This document shows, piece after piece, positions 44,797 to 54,007 of a stretch of 64,000 nt of DNA. Numbering within the stretch: position 1 is the first letter of the stretch; every line of letters begins with the position of its first letter. Location of the stretch: the NCBI RefSeq assembly GCF_027625995.1, contig NZ_CP115396.1:868001-932000 (forward strand), read 5' to 3'. The DNA comes from Hymenobacter yonginensis. GTDB lineage: Bacteria > Bacteroidota > Bacteroidia > Cytophagales > Hymenobacteraceae. A program made the translations under genes and the position numbers. The notes beneath the pieces were generated by a model. That model saw nothing but the letters and a program-made list of their open reading frames with translations, was not told the DNA's origin and ran no database searches.

Positions 44797-46151
44797 ATTT
44801 CGCCTTCCTGAACCATCTTATAAATCGTGGAGCGGCCGATATCCAGCTTCTGCGCTACCAGCGGTACATTGTTCTGGTACTTGTTGAGGTGGTGCCGGAT
44901 GATGGTGCGCGTGTATTCACGCAGCGTCTTCTCTTCCGCCAGCAGCTCGTTGCTTCTGGCAGAAGGCGTAAATACGACGTCGGAAGGCTTGATTTCGGTG
45001 CCGTTGCTGAGCACGGCCGCCAGCTCCATCGTGGTTTTCAGTTCGCGCACGTTGCCGGGGTAGTCGTAGGCCAGCAGCTTGTCGCAGACGCCGGGGCCTA
45101 GCAGCAGGGGCGGCTTGCGGTACTCGCGGCAGAAGTCGTCCACGAAGTGTTTGGCCAGAAACACAATGTCGCTGCTTCGGTCCCGCAGCGGCGGCAGGTT
45201 GATGGGTAGCCCGATGATGCGGTAGTACAGGTCTTCGCGGAAGCTGCCGGCCCGCACCTCGTCGGCCAGGTTTTTATGGGTGGCCGTAATCAGGCGCACG
45301 TTCAGCTTGATGGTTTCGCTGCCGCCTACCCGCTGCAGCTCCCGCTCCTGCAGCACCCGCAGCAGCTTCGACTGGATGGCGGCCGGCAGCTCCCCGATTT
45401 CGTCCAGAAACAGCGTGCCGCCGTTGGCCTCCTCGAAGCGCCCGATTTTGCGGCCCTGCGCCCCCGTGAACGAGCCTTTCTCGTGGCCGAACAGCTCACT
45501 TTCCACCAGTTCCGACGGAATAGCGGCCATGTTCATGGCCACAAACGGACCTTTCTGCCGGTCGGAGTTCATATGAATGGCTTTGGCTACCAGCTCTTTG
45601 CCGGTGCCCGTTTCCCCGGTGATGGACACGTTCACGGGCGTCTGGGCCGCCTTTTCCATCAGCCCAAACGTGGCCTGCAGCGCGGGGCTGTTGCCTTTCA
45701 ACAGGTTGTTGAACGTGTACTTCTCGTGCAGCTGCTGCTCCAGGCGCTTCACTTCCTGCTTGAGGCTGACGTTTTCCCGGACCCGCAGAATGGCGTTCCA
45801 GAGCAGTTCCTTGGTGTTTTCGTCCTTGATGAGGTAGTCGGTGGCGCCTTGCTTAAGCAACTCCACTGCCGTCACGATTTTGCTTTGCGAGCTGATAACG
45901 ATGACCGGCAGCCCCGGGTATTTGCTTACCAGCTTCTTGAGCAGTTTGTCGCCGCTGATGTCGGGCAGCGAAAAATCGATGGTAATAACGTCAGGCCGCG
46001 CGGTAACCTTTTCAAAAAACTCCTGCCCCGAAGTGTATAGGCTGACGCAGTAGTCGGGATTGAGGGAGAGCTGGTATTGTAGCAGCTGCCCATACCAAGG
46101 GTCGTCCTCGATGATGCAGATGGTAAACTTTGAACAAAGGTCGGATTTCAT
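44793..46151 (-). CDS. Sigma54-dependent response regulator, NtrC family
   Basis: A 452-residue activator. The receiver domain has E15/D16/D17 and the phospho-acceptor D59 in ITIDFSLPDISG; K109 completes the site. The AAA+ domain has Walker A GETGTGKE (179-186), the sigma54-contact loop GSFTGA (226-231, one residue different from the common GAFTGA) and Walker B GTLFLDEIG. A Fis-type helix-turn-helix ends the protein (VAQKLDIGRSTIYKMVQ). It remodels sigma54 RNA polymerase when phosphorylated, most likely by the kinase whose gene overlaps it. The EPS2 operon downstream in the window may be a target, but no convincing -24/-12 site was found. Confidence 0.95.
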   Translation of the reverse strand: MKSDLCSKFTICIIEDDPWYGQLLQYQLSLNPDYCVSLYTSGQEFFEKVTARPDVITIDFSLPDISGDKLLKKLVSKYPGLPVIVISSQSKIVTAVELLKQGATDYLIKDENTKELLWNAILRVRENVSLKQEVKRLEQQLHEKYTFNNLLKGNSPALQATFGLMEKAAQTPVNVSITGETGTGKELVAKAIHMNSDRQKGPFVAMNMAAIPSELVESELFGHEKGSFTGAQGRKIGRFEEANGGTLFLDEIGELPAAIQSKLLRVLQERELQRVGGSETIKLNVRLITATHKNLADEVRAGSFREDLYYRIIGLPINLPPLRDRSSDIVFLAKHFVDDFCREYRKPPLLLGPGVCDKLLAYDYPGNVRELKTTMELAAVLSNGTEIKPSDVVFTPSARSNELLAEEKTLREYTRTIIRHHLNKYQNNVPLVAQKLDIGRSTIYKMVQEGEI

Positions 46152-46845
46152 ACTCGGTCAGGAAGGAGCCGCTGAGGCGGCAGAGCAGGTAACAGAATCA
46201 AAGCGGGCAGTCGCCAACCCGAAATGGCAAATGGCACAGCTGTGGCGACAGAGGAGCAGGGTGCTGTACCGGGCCCGTATCACGGCCCGGCGGTCAGCGC
46301 TTCCGGCAGCCCTGGGCTGCCACTAGAGAGATGGTGAAAGAGGAGAGCGGGCTGCAGGCAGGTCGCCGGAATATTATTTTTCTAAAAATGATGTCTACCC
46401 CAAATCCACAGAAACTTGAAACTTCGTAATTGAAAATATACAAGTGCCAGGGGCGTTACAGCATGAGCAGAAGCTGTTAAACTAGCGGCTGACAGTAACT
46501 AATAGGCAAAATTACGCAATCGAATTCGTGGACAATACATTGAATTAATATTCACGACTATTTGCTGTTCTGCTTTCCCAGCGCTAGAATGGCAGTAAAA
46601 GGGTAGGGCTTCGCTAATTCATTCTGTTCCTGCTGGTAGTGATATGTATTAAATATTTGATATAAAATTTATATATCGAGTAAATAGTCTCTATTCCCAA
46701 AATGAAATTAAGCCGTACTTATTTAGGATAGCGTTTATGTTATAGAATCACGATCTATTTATTGTATTATTTTACTTCGCTATATAGCTGAGTACTGTGC
46801 AGCTTGCCATTCGGCCTGGCAGGAAGGGGAGGCATTGGGCAGGCT
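46152..46845. other. AT-rich intergenic region upstream of the sigma54 regulator
   Basis: This 694-bp gap lies between the end of EPS2 and the start of the regulator/kinase pair. It is AT-rich, has no protein-like open frame, and holds one good promoter candidate (46507-46535). No terminator for EPS2 was recognised in it. Confidence 0.5.
46507..46535 (-). promoter_or_regulatory. Best-matching Bacteroidetes promoter in the window
   Basis: The minus strand reads TTG, 18 bp, then TAATTTTG, an exact match to both boxes of the Bacteroidetes consensus. Transcription would run towards the sigma54 regulator gene with a leader of about 350 nt. Confidence 0.5.
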
Positions 46846-48060
46846 TCAGCCTTCATTTTCGTAAAACATGTTCAGGGCCTGGTAGTGGCCGAGCTGGTTT
46901 TGGAGCAGTACTTCCTGGCTGAACTGGCTCAGGCGAGGGTGCAGGCCGCCTTTTTCGGTGGCGGTGCACACACTATGAATGAGGTAGTTGTATTTGCGGG
47001 CTACCACGTCCCAGGTGTAGCGGCGGCGGGCAATGGCCTGCATTGCGGCGCCCTGCTGCTGCCACTGCGCAAACGTGGTGTTTTTGATGGTCGTTTTGAT
47101 GTCGTCCTGGGTGCTGAAAAACAGGGCCTTGTGCTCGGCAGTGGCTTTGTTGAACGACACCCCGAAGGCCAGCACCGGCAGCCCCAGCGACATAGCCTCC
47201 ACCAACGACGGATTGGTGCCGCCCGCGCTGTGGCCGTGCACATACACAAAGCAGTTGCCGCGCAGCACATTCAACTCATTCTGGTCGTAAATCGGGTCGA
47301 GCAGGTGCAGGTTGGGGCAGGAGCCGTAGCGGGCTTTCATAGTGCGGCCAAACTCGCTGTTGTTCCAGTTGCCCACCAGCACCAACGGATACTCTGGCAG
47401 CTCGGCAAACGCGGCCAGAATCATCGGCACGTTGTTTTCGGGCTCGATGCGGCACACCTTGAAGGCGTAGGGGTGGCACAGAAACGGGTAGCGGATTTTA
47501 TGTTCCTGGGTGATGGGCTGGCGGGTGGCATGGTCGCCGCCGTATTCCACCACGCGGCTGCGGGTGCTGTAGGTCTGGGCCGTGTAGTCCTGGATGGCGT
47601 CGTTATCGGAAATATCGGCGTGCGAAAACCGGACGGCCAGGGACTCGGCCAGCCGCAGATACCAGCGGGCCAGGAAATTCCATTTCGCCCGCCGCCACTC
47701 AATCCCGTCGATGGAAACAATGATTTTCTTCTTGGTAAACAGCTTCACGAAGGGCAGCATGATGCCGCCCGACACGCCCAGCACCAGCAGCACATCGGCG
47801 TACAGCAGCGCGTGCAGAATCGACAGGCAGTCGTAGAGGATGCTCTGGATGCCGTTGGCATCGAAGGGCAGAAACACCAGCCGCGCCCCGCCGCAGTGTG
47901 ACTGGCGCTGGGCTTTGGGGTAGCGCTTGCCGGTGCAGTACACCGTGAAATCGTGTTCCTGGCTGAGGTGCTTTACCAGGTAAGCGGTAAGGGTTTCGAA
48001 GCCGCCGTAGCAGGCGGGCAAACCAACGGTACCGATGATGGCTACTTTCTTGCTGGACAT
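46846..48060 (-). CDS. DUF1972-type glycosyltransferase, rhamnosyltransferase-like (EPS2)
   Basis: A 404-residue GT-B enzyme. VAIIGTVGLPACYGGFETLTAYL is the hallmark of the DUF1972 N-terminal domain, found in rhamnosyltransferases such as pneumococcal WchF. FFIVSIDGIEWRRAKW-like text (KKKIIVSIDGIEWRR) and GHSAGGTNPSLVEAMSLGLPVLA are the acceptor and donor sites, the latter replacing the usual E-x7-E block. The ATG at 48060 starts the first beta strand. It is the last gene of EPS2 and probably adds rhamnose or a similar sugar to the repeat unit. The exact sugar is an inference from family members. Confidence 0.88.
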   Translation of the reverse strand: MSSKKVAIIGTVGLPACYGGFETLTAYLVKHLSQEHDFTVYCTGKRYPKAQRQSHCGGARLVFLPFDANGIQSILYDCLSILHALLYADVLLVLGVSGGIMLPFVKLFTKKKIIVSIDGIEWRRAKWNFLARWYLRLAESLAVRFSHADISDNDAIQDYTAQTYSTRSRVVEYGGDHATRQPITQEHKIRYPFLCHPYAFKVCRIEPENNVPMILAAFAELPEYPLVLVGNWNNSEFGRTMKARYGSCPNLHLLDPIYDQNELNVLRGNCFVYVHGHSAGGTNPSLVEAMSLGLPVLAFGVSFNKATAEHKALFFSTQDDIKTTIKNTTFAQWQQQGAAMQAIARRRYTWDVVARKYNYLIHSVCTATEKGGLHPRLSQFSQEVLLQNQLGHYQALNMFYENEG

Positions 48061-48134
48061 AAAATGGAAATGGAAACGAAATAGCGGCGCCGCAACGGGC
48101 CGCCGGTTAGCTGAGAGGGAGTAAAGGAGAAAAG

Positions 48135-49277
48135 CTATGCGCGGGCCGGGCAGTGCTCCGGCGCGTAGGCCGCCGCCGGGCGGCCCGGCAGCACCATTTC
48201 GGTCTGGAAGTGCTGCTGCAGCTGCTCGGCGAAGCGGGCCGGCGAGAAGTGGGCGGCGCGGTGGCGGCAGGCAGCGGCCATGCGCAGGTAGGTGGGGCGG
48301 TTGGTGGCCAGCAGGTTCAGGGCCAGCTGCAGGGCCGGCAGGTCGTGGCCATCGATGGCGAAGCCGGTTTGGCCTACCTGGTTGACTTCGGATACGCCGC
48401 CCACGGTGGGCACCAGCACCGGCCGGCCGTGCTGCAGGGCCTCCAGGATGGTCATGCCGAAGGTTTCGATCCACTCGGTGGGCCGCGACAGGTTGGCCAC
48501 CACGGCCGCGCGGCGGTAGAAAGGATGCATATCCTGCACCGCCGCAAACAGCGTGAGGTTGGGCGGCAGCGCGTGTTGCTGCCGGTAGTGCTGTACCTGC
48601 GCGGCCGGGGCGTTCAGCACCAGCTCGAATCGTAGCTCGGGCATGGCCCGGGCCAGCGCCACAAACTCGGGCACGCCCTTATAGTCTTTCAGTGAGCAGG
48701 CCATAAGCACCATGAACGGTTCCTTTGCCGGCTCGGAAACCTGAGCCTCAGCTATGAATTCAGCGGACAGCACGTTGGGCACCACAGCCTGCCGGGGCAC
48801 GCGCAGCGCCAGCGCCTGCCGCACATACTCCGACACAAACAGCGCCCGGTGGGCTGTGCGGTTGGCCACGGCCCGCAACAGCCGCATCAGCAGAGCAGGC
48901 CGGATGGATACCTCGTGCAGATGATAGACCACCCGCGCGCCCCGGCAGCGGGCCGCCAGCGCCGCCGCCGCCGGCAGCAGCGAGTTGACGTAGACCACCG
49001 TGCCAGGGCGCGCCAGCTGCAGCACCCGCGCAAACACCACCAGCTGCACCCACGCAAAGCGCAGCAGCGTGCGCCAGCGGCTCGGCGACCATTGGTAGGG
49101 CAGCGCGTGCGTGCTGATGCCGGGCAGGTCGCTCAGGAAGCCGGTTTCGCCGGCCGGGGTGCCCGTGAGCAGGTCGATGTGGAAGCCGGCGGCGCGCAGG
49201 CTGAGCAGGGCGTTGCGCAGCACCAGCGGGCTGCCGCTACGGTCGTTGAGAAGATGGACGGCTAGGATGCGTTTCAT
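48135..49277 (-). CDS. Family 4 glycosyltransferase (EPS2)
   Basis: A 380-residue GT-B protein. MKRILAVHLLNDRSGSPLVLRNALLSL is a GT4 N-terminus, with VVYHLHEVSIRPALLMRLL in the acceptor domain and an E-x7-E type segment (EWIETFGMTILEALQHGRPVL) in the donor domain. The ATG at 49277 overlaps the stop codon of the previous gene by 4 bp, and the earlier in-frame start has no similarity. It should act on the lipid-linked EPS2 repeat unit at the inner membrane. Confidence 0.88.
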   Translation of the reverse strand: MKRILAVHLLNDRSGSPLVLRNALLSLRAAGFHIDLLTGTPAGETGFLSDLPGISTHALPYQWSPSRWRTLLRFAWVQLVVFARVLQLARPGTVVYVNSLLPAAAALAARCRGARVVYHLHEVSIRPALLMRLLRAVANRTAHRALFVSEYVRQALALRVPRQAVVPNVLSAEFIAEAQVSEPAKEPFMVLMACSLKDYKGVPEFVALARAMPELRFELVLNAPAAQVQHYRQQHALPPNLTLFAAVQDMHPFYRRAAVVANLSRPTEWIETFGMTILEALQHGRPVLVPTVGGVSEVNQVGQTGFAIDGHDLPALQLALNLLATNRPTYLRMAAACRHRAAHFSPARFAEQLQQHFQTEMVLPGRPAAAYAPEHCPARA

Positions 49278-50524
49278 GGCTGCGACAGGGCTTGCTGATA
49301 GACGCGGGCCAGCTGCTGGCCGCGCCGCGCCCAAGTGTGGTGGTCGGCTACGTGAGTGCGGCACAGCTGCGCCTCGGTGGCCTGCCGTGCGGGGCTGGCA
49401 AACAGGGCTGCTAGCTGGGCCGCGAAATCGTGGATGTTTTGCTGGAAGGTGTCGTAGGGCACCGTTAGCTGCGAAGTGGGCGGCACCAGCTCGCCGGGGC
49501 CTTCGTTGCGGTAGCAGAGCACCGGCACGCCGTAGCTCATGGCCTCGGCCACCACCATGCCCGCGCCTTCATGCGACGGGAAAAAGAACACGGCGGCTTC
49601 GCGGTAGAGCGTGAGCAGCTTGGTGCGCTCCAGCCAGGGTAGGTGCCGGGCGCAGGCGGCCAGGCCCCGGCGCTGCAGCAGCTGCAGCAAAAACGCCTCC
49701 TCGGGCCCGCTCCCAATGAGCAGCAGCTCGGCGCGGGCCTGGTCGGTGGCGGGCAGAGCGTGGTAGAACTCGGCAAAGGCCTCAATCACCATGTCAAAGC
49801 CCTTGAGCGGCACCATGCGGGCCGCAATCATCACCACAAACCGGCCAGCCGCATCGGGCGTGAGCGGCGTGGGCGTTTCGGCTGGTAAATCGACAGCTAC
49901 CGAAGGCATGATCTGGAAGCGGCCGGGGCGCAGGCGCAGGCGCGGAGCCACGGTGGAGTTCATGCATAGCACCTGGCGGGCCGAGCGGCGCGTGACGCGC
50001 AGAAAAGGGTCGAGGCGCCAAAAACTGTGCTTCATGAGCGTCAGCAGGCGGTCTTTGCCGTAGGCGGCGGCGCCGTACTGGCGCAGGTGGTCGGCCGGAA
50101 TGGGCGGGTGGTGCCCGATGGGCCCCCATACCAGCGGGCGGCGCAGCAGCCACAAAAACGAGGGCGTCCAGTCGTTGTGGAAGTTAAGGTTGTGCACCAG
50201 GTCCACGGCCGGGCGGCGGTGCCACAGCCACAGGCCCAGCCCCAGCTGCCACATATAAAAATAAAGCACCGACAGCAGCGGCCCTTTCTTCCACCAGCGC
50301 ATCCAGGCCGGCAGATCGAAGTAGTCGAACTGAATGCGGGCGGCCAGCGGGGCCAGCTCGGGGTGGGCGGCCAGAAACCGCTCGATGGGCGGGCGGTTGT
50401 TGCGCCGCGTCACGGCCACCACGCGGTGGGTGGCGGCGGCCTGCAGAATGAAGTTCCAGCCCATGCCGTCTTCGGAGCCTTTATACGGATTCACGGCGTA
50501 GGCCGTCAGCAGAATGGTTTTCAT
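49274..50524 (-). CDS. Family 4 glycosyltransferase (EPS2)
   Basis: A 416-residue GT-B protein. ILLTAYAVNPYKGSEDGMGWNFI is typical of a GT4 subgroup with an extended N-terminal domain, HNLNFHNDWTPSFLW and GPIGHHPPIP belong to the acceptor side, and the donor side has AARMVPLKGFDMVIEAF and EGAGMVVAEAMSYGVPVL. It is fused by 4-bp overlaps to genes on both sides, which is strong evidence of translational coupling in EPS2. Donor sugar unknown. Confidence 0.9.
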   Translation of the reverse strand: MKTILLTAYAVNPYKGSEDGMGWNFILQAAATHRVVAVTRRNNRPPIERFLAAHPELAPLAARIQFDYFDLPAWMRWWKKGPLLSVLYFYMWQLGLGLWLWHRRPAVDLVHNLNFHNDWTPSFLWLLRRPLVWGPIGHHPPIPADHLRQYGAAAYGKDRLLTLMKHSFWRLDPFLRVTRRSARQVLCMNSTVAPRLRLRPGRFQIMPSVAVDLPAETPTPLTPDAAGRFVVMIAARMVPLKGFDMVIEAFAEFYHALPATDQARAELLLIGSGPEEAFLLQLLQRRGLAACARHLPWLERTKLLTLYREAAVFFFPSHEGAGMVVAEAMSYGVPVLCYRNEGPGELVPPTSQLTVPYDTFQQNIHDFAAQLAALFASPARQATEAQLCRTHVADHHTWARRGQQLARVYQQALSQP

Positions 50525-51249
50525 AGCACTAGCTCGGCAATGTGGGGCGTGGCCGGCTGGGGCTCACGCGAAGAAAGAAGGCGGGCCGGCACCCCGCCCA
50601 GCACACTGCGGGCCGGAAACGAACGGGTAACCACGGCCCCGGCCGCCACCACGCAGCCCTCGCCCAGCACCACGCCATCGAGCACCGTCACCTTGCTGCC
50701 AATCCAGCAGTTGGGGCCGATGTGAATGCCGCGGTGCGTGACGCCCTGCTGCCGGATGGGCGTGCTCAGGTCGGCGTAGCGGTGGTTTTCGGGGTGGCAA
50801 CTGAAGTACTGCCCGATAATACAGTCGTCGTCGATGCGCAGGCCGCCGGCGCCGCCCAGGTAAGCAAACTCGCCGATGCCGACGTGGTGCCCGATGCGGA
50901 TAAACGCCCCCGGCTGCTGCAACGACGTGGACACAATCACCTGGCTGAAGGCCCCGATGCTGACGCTGTGGCCCAGCGTGAGGCCTTCGGTGGAAAGCCC
51001 GCTGAAGCGCACCTGGTCGCCGGCCTTCAGCCAGCGGCCAAACCGGATGCCGCTCAGATACTGAAACGACACGCCCCGGCCCAGCATGGCGCCGTGGCTG
51101 GCGCGCCCCCGCAGCCAGAGCTGCGTGCCGCGCAGCATGGCCCCGGCCGTGCGCGCAGCAAAGCCCGCCAGCCAGCCTACCGGCACTGCCTCATGAATAG
51201 AAAAATGCGGGTTGCGGCGGCGTACCCAGGTTTCGAGCAGCTGTTTCAT
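50521..51249 (-). CDS. Hexapeptide-repeat acyltransferase (EPS2)
   Basis: A 242-residue left-handed beta-helix transferase. Repeated hexapeptides run from about residue 95 (ISIGAFSQVIVS, IRIGHHVGIGEFAYLG, IHIGPNCWIGSKVTVLDGVVLGEGCVVAAGAVV). The end VLGGVPARLL is the usual C-terminus of acetyltransferases of the WbbJ/maltose-acetyltransferase type. HPENH supplies the likely catalytic histidines. It probably adds an acetyl or other acyl group to a sugar of the EPS2 repeat unit. Its 4-bp overlaps with both neighbours place it firmly in the operon. Confidence 0.9.
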   Translation of the reverse strand: MKQLLETWVRRRNPHFSIHEAVPVGWLAGFAARTAGAMLRGTQLWLRGRASHGAMLGRGVSFQYLSGIRFGRWLKAGDQVRFSGLSTEGLTLGHSVSIGAFSQVIVSTSLQQPGAFIRIGHHVGIGEFAYLGGAGGLRIDDDCIIGQYFSCHPENHRYADLSTPIRQQGVTHRGIHIGPNCWIGSKVTVLDGVVLGEGCVVAAGAVVTRSFPARSVLGGVPARLLSSREPQPATPHIAELVL

Positions 51250-53702
51250 TTGATTTCCTGTTGGAGGTAGCCGCCGATGAGGGCGAGGGTGTCGTCGAGG
51301 TCGTGGTTTTCGATGGGCACGTACCGCGACTGGCGGTAGCGCCCGGACAGCTGCCCGAACAGGTCCTGGTACTTGGTGGTGAGCTGCACGATGGTCTCGC
51401 CCGACAGCTCCTGCTTGCGGCGCAGAATCACCTCGGGCGCGGCGTAGAGGAAGAAGTTCAGGCGCGGCTTATTCACGAAGGCGTAGAGGGCGCGGGTGAG
51501 GCGCTCGGGCACCGCAATGTTGCTGCGGCGGCTGTCGTTGATGAAGTCGAAGTAGTACCGGTCGTAGAGCACAATGTGGCCGCGGCAGGTGTATTTCAGC
51601 CACACCACGCCCTGGCCTAGCACGTAGTCGAGGTAGTAGTAGGCGAAGCGGGCCAGCGAGGAGCTCAGGCGCTGGTTGGCGCCCTGGCGCGGCAGCGTGG
51701 CCACGGCGCGCTGCTCGGCTCCGGCGCGGCCGTACTTCCAGGCGCTCAGAATGGGTAGTACCGAGGGCCGGTGCCGGATGACCACCACCCGCTTGCGCCA
51801 CTTCTTCTCCAGCCGCTCCTTCACGTGCTCAATCACCGTGGACTTGCCGGCGCCATCTACGCCGCTGAAGGTCACCACGAAGCCATTGGGCCGGAAAAAC
51901 GATGCCACCGTGCTGAGGCCGTAGCGCATGGTGCGCGCCAGCCGGCGCACCGCCGAGTTGCTGGGCTGGTTGCGTACCATCAGGGCCAGCTGGCGGCCTA
52001 CCAGCGGCTGGTACTGCGCCGCCGACGCCACGGAGTCGAAATGCAGGTTATACTTGTCTACGAGGTGGTGTAGCAGCTCCTGCTGCTCCTGGGGGCTCTG
52101 CTGCTGGAAGTAGTGCAGGTGCCCGGCCGGAATGCTGCTCTGGTTCAGCCAGTAAAACAGCCAGGTGTACTCGAAGTCGTGGTGCGGGGCCAGCACCGGC
52201 ACGCCAGGCGCGTTGGGGTCTACATGGTCGAGTACGTCGTCGGTATCGAGCAGCTGCAGGCCTTTGCGGTGCAGCTGGTGCAGCAAATCCACCGACAGAA
52301 ACGAGCCGTCCTGAAAAAAGCAGTCCACGGAAACCATGTGGGCCTGGCGGCGCACCCCTGCCGAGCGCCGCAGCGGAAAGGCGCGCAGCCACCGGGCCAG
52401 CTCCTCGGCGCCGGGGCGGGGCAGCAGCAGATCTACATCGGAGGTAGGGGCAGGGTAGTAGGCGTTGGCGGCGCGCTGCTTCAGCACCACACCTTCGTGG
52501 GCTGGCAGGGCATCGAGCAGGTCGAACAAACACAGCTGGCGGTGCTCGGTGTGGGTGGCCAGCTCCAGCGTCAGGAGCGCGCTCCAGCCGCCGAGCAGCC
52601 ACTCCACCTGCGTGTGCCACTCGGGCTGGGCGTGGTAGATGAGGGCGTAGCTGGACACCTGGTGCAGCAGGTAGAGCTGCCAGGCTAGGCGCAGCTGGGC
52701 TTCGGGAATCTCTGGAAACTGCGTCCGGGCCTGCTGCCACAGCTGCTCCCGGATCTGGGCCGCGGGCCGGCGGCTCACCAGCAGCCCTTCCTGCACCCCG
52801 AAATGGAACAGGTCGTAGAGCTGTGGGGCGGCTTCCTGGGCAAATTCCAGGTCGTAGATGGCCAGCCCATCCGGCCCCAGCCAGCAGTTCCAGGGCGTGA
52901 AGTCGCCGTGGGCGAAGGCCAGCGCCACGGTCTGCGTCGGCTCGATGCTGCGGAGCGCCAGCTGCAGCTTGGCGCGCAGCCCGTACGGAATGCGCGTTTC
53001 GCGCAGCGCCTCCAGCTCCGTGAGCTGGCGCACCACGGTGTGCCAGAACGGGGTGTCGGCCAGGGTGTGGTGGGTGGTAGTGGTGCGTAGCTGCTCGTGC
53101 AGAAACCGGAAGTGGGCTGGCTGCAACTGGCCGGCGCGGCGGGCGCGGGCGGGCTTTACGCTGCGCTGGGCCAGCAGGCCGGGCCGGGCCGCTACCAGGG
53201 CCGGCACCCGGTACGAGGTGGCAGGGCGGGCGGCCAGCAGGCGCAACGCCTGCGCTTCGGCCTGTACCTTGGCTTCGGCGGCGGCTGTGAGCGGGAGCTT
53301 GGCAAACAGCAGTTGGCCGGCCCCGTCGGGGTAGCAGCATACGGCTTTGCTGAATGGGCCGGGCGTACCCGTGAACAAGGCAAAGCCGGCCGGCGACCAG
53401 TGCCGGGTGCCGGTGCGGGCGTAGCGGCCTGGCAGCACCGGAAACAGCCAGCGGTGCAGCCCCAGCGTAAAGGCCAGCCGCACCACGCCGCAAAACAGCC
53501 GCGCCTTCGGCGACGACGCGCTGTAGAATTCCAGAAAGAGCGGTTGGCGGAGCGAGGCGGCCCACACCCAGCGCAGGCTGCCATCGGGGTTGCGGATGCC
53601 GCGCAGCTGCGTGCCGCCCTGCGCCACCGGGCCGTAGCCCAGCCGGCCCATCAGGTCCGGAAGCAGTTGCTGATCAGTATCGGATAAGGTAGTTGTGCTC
53701 AT
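51246..53702 (-). CDS. Three-domain protein: kinase-like, nucleotidyltransferase-like and thymidylate-kinase-like (EPS2)
   Basis: An 818-residue protein. Residues about 130-380 resemble aminoglycoside/choline phosphotransferases, with the catalytic loop HGDFTPWN (265-272) and metal-binding DLE (284-286). Residues about 400-560 resemble a nucleotidyltransferase, with TSDVDLLLP (420-428). Residues 605-818 are a P-loop kinase of the thymidylate-kinase type: FSGVDGAGKSTVIEHV holds Walker A, and YDRYYFD (713-719) fits the acceptor loop. Each part alone is familiar, but the order in one chain is unusual. It might prepare or modify a phosphorylated sugar donor or a glycan end. It overlaps the acyltransferase gene by 4 bp, and a 23-bp palindrome lies about 100 bp upstream. 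Confidence 0.8.
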   Translation of the reverse strand: MSTTTLSDTDQQLLPDLMGRLGYGPVAQGGTQLRGIRNPDGSLRWVWAASLRQPLFLEFYSASSPKARLFCGVVRLAFTLGLHRWLFPVLPGRYARTGTRHWSPAGFALFTGTPGPFSKAVCCYPDGAGQLLFAKLPLTAAAEAKVQAEAQALRLLAARPATSYRVPALVAARPGLLAQRSVKPARARRAGQLQPAHFRFLHEQLRTTTTHHTLADTPFWHTVVRQLTELEALRETRIPYGLRAKLQLALRSIEPTQTVALAFAHGDFTPWNCWLGPDGLAIYDLEFAQEAAPQLYDLFHFGVQEGLLVSRRPAAQIREQLWQQARTQFPEIPEAQLRLAWQLYLLHQVSSYALIYHAQPEWHTQVEWLLGGWSALLTLELATHTEHRQLCLFDLLDALPAHEGVVLKQRAANAYYPAPTSDVDLLLPRPGAEELARWLRAFPLRRSAGVRRQAHMVSVDCFFQDGSFLSVDLLHQLHRKGLQLLDTDDVLDHVDPNAPGVPVLAPHHDFEYTWLFYWLNQSSIPAGHLHYFQQQSPQEQQELLHHLVDKYNLHFDSVASAAQYQPLVGRQLALMVRNQPSNSAVRRLARTMRYGLSTVASFFRPNGFVVTFSGVDGAGKSTVIEHVKERLEKKWRKRVVVIRHRPSVLPILSAWKYGRAGAEQRAVATLPRQGANQRLSSSLARFAYYYLDYVLGQGVVWLKYTCRGHIVLYDRYYFDFINDSRRSNIAVPERLTRALYAFVNKPRLNFFLYAAPEVILRRKQELSGETIVQLTTKYQDLFGQLSGRYRQSRYVPIENHDLDDTLALIGGYLQQEIK

Positions 53703-53795
53703 GCCAGCGCCTCTGCGAAGGCTGGGCCAAAAGAGTATCTATATGTAAGTGTCTGTATTGTTGGTTAATAGAATAAAGGTGGGCCGCTGGATAGT

Positions 53796-53822
53796 CCATA
53801 ATCTGGAGTGCCTATCCAGATT
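53796..53822. promoter_or_regulatory. Palindrome upstream of the three-domain EPS2 gene
   Basis: AATCTGGA and its complement TCCAGATT flank a 7-bp spacer (53800-53822). On the minus strand the overlapping text CTCCAG-ATTA-TGGA resembles palindromes at 37757 and 61906. It lies about 100 bp before the ATG. Confidence 0.4.
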
Positions 53823-54007
53823 GTGGGGTCACATAGAATCGTGTAATTGTTCAAAAACGGCCCGGCGCTGCTCTGGGCGCTTCCGCCGGTAAGCCAGCCT
53901 GCACAGGCTTCCCGGCGGTGGCCTGCAAGTGGTTGGGTAGCACAAAGTTTTTGCCTCTACATAACCCAGGTTGCGGAGAACAAGGTCTGGAGTTAAAATG
54001 CGAGTTT

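Noticed and set aside
46441-46470. TGGCAC text on the minus strand as a possible sigma54 promoter.
   Set aside because: The GC of the -12 element is not found at the required spacing. The same failure was seen near 13365, 61880 and 61940.
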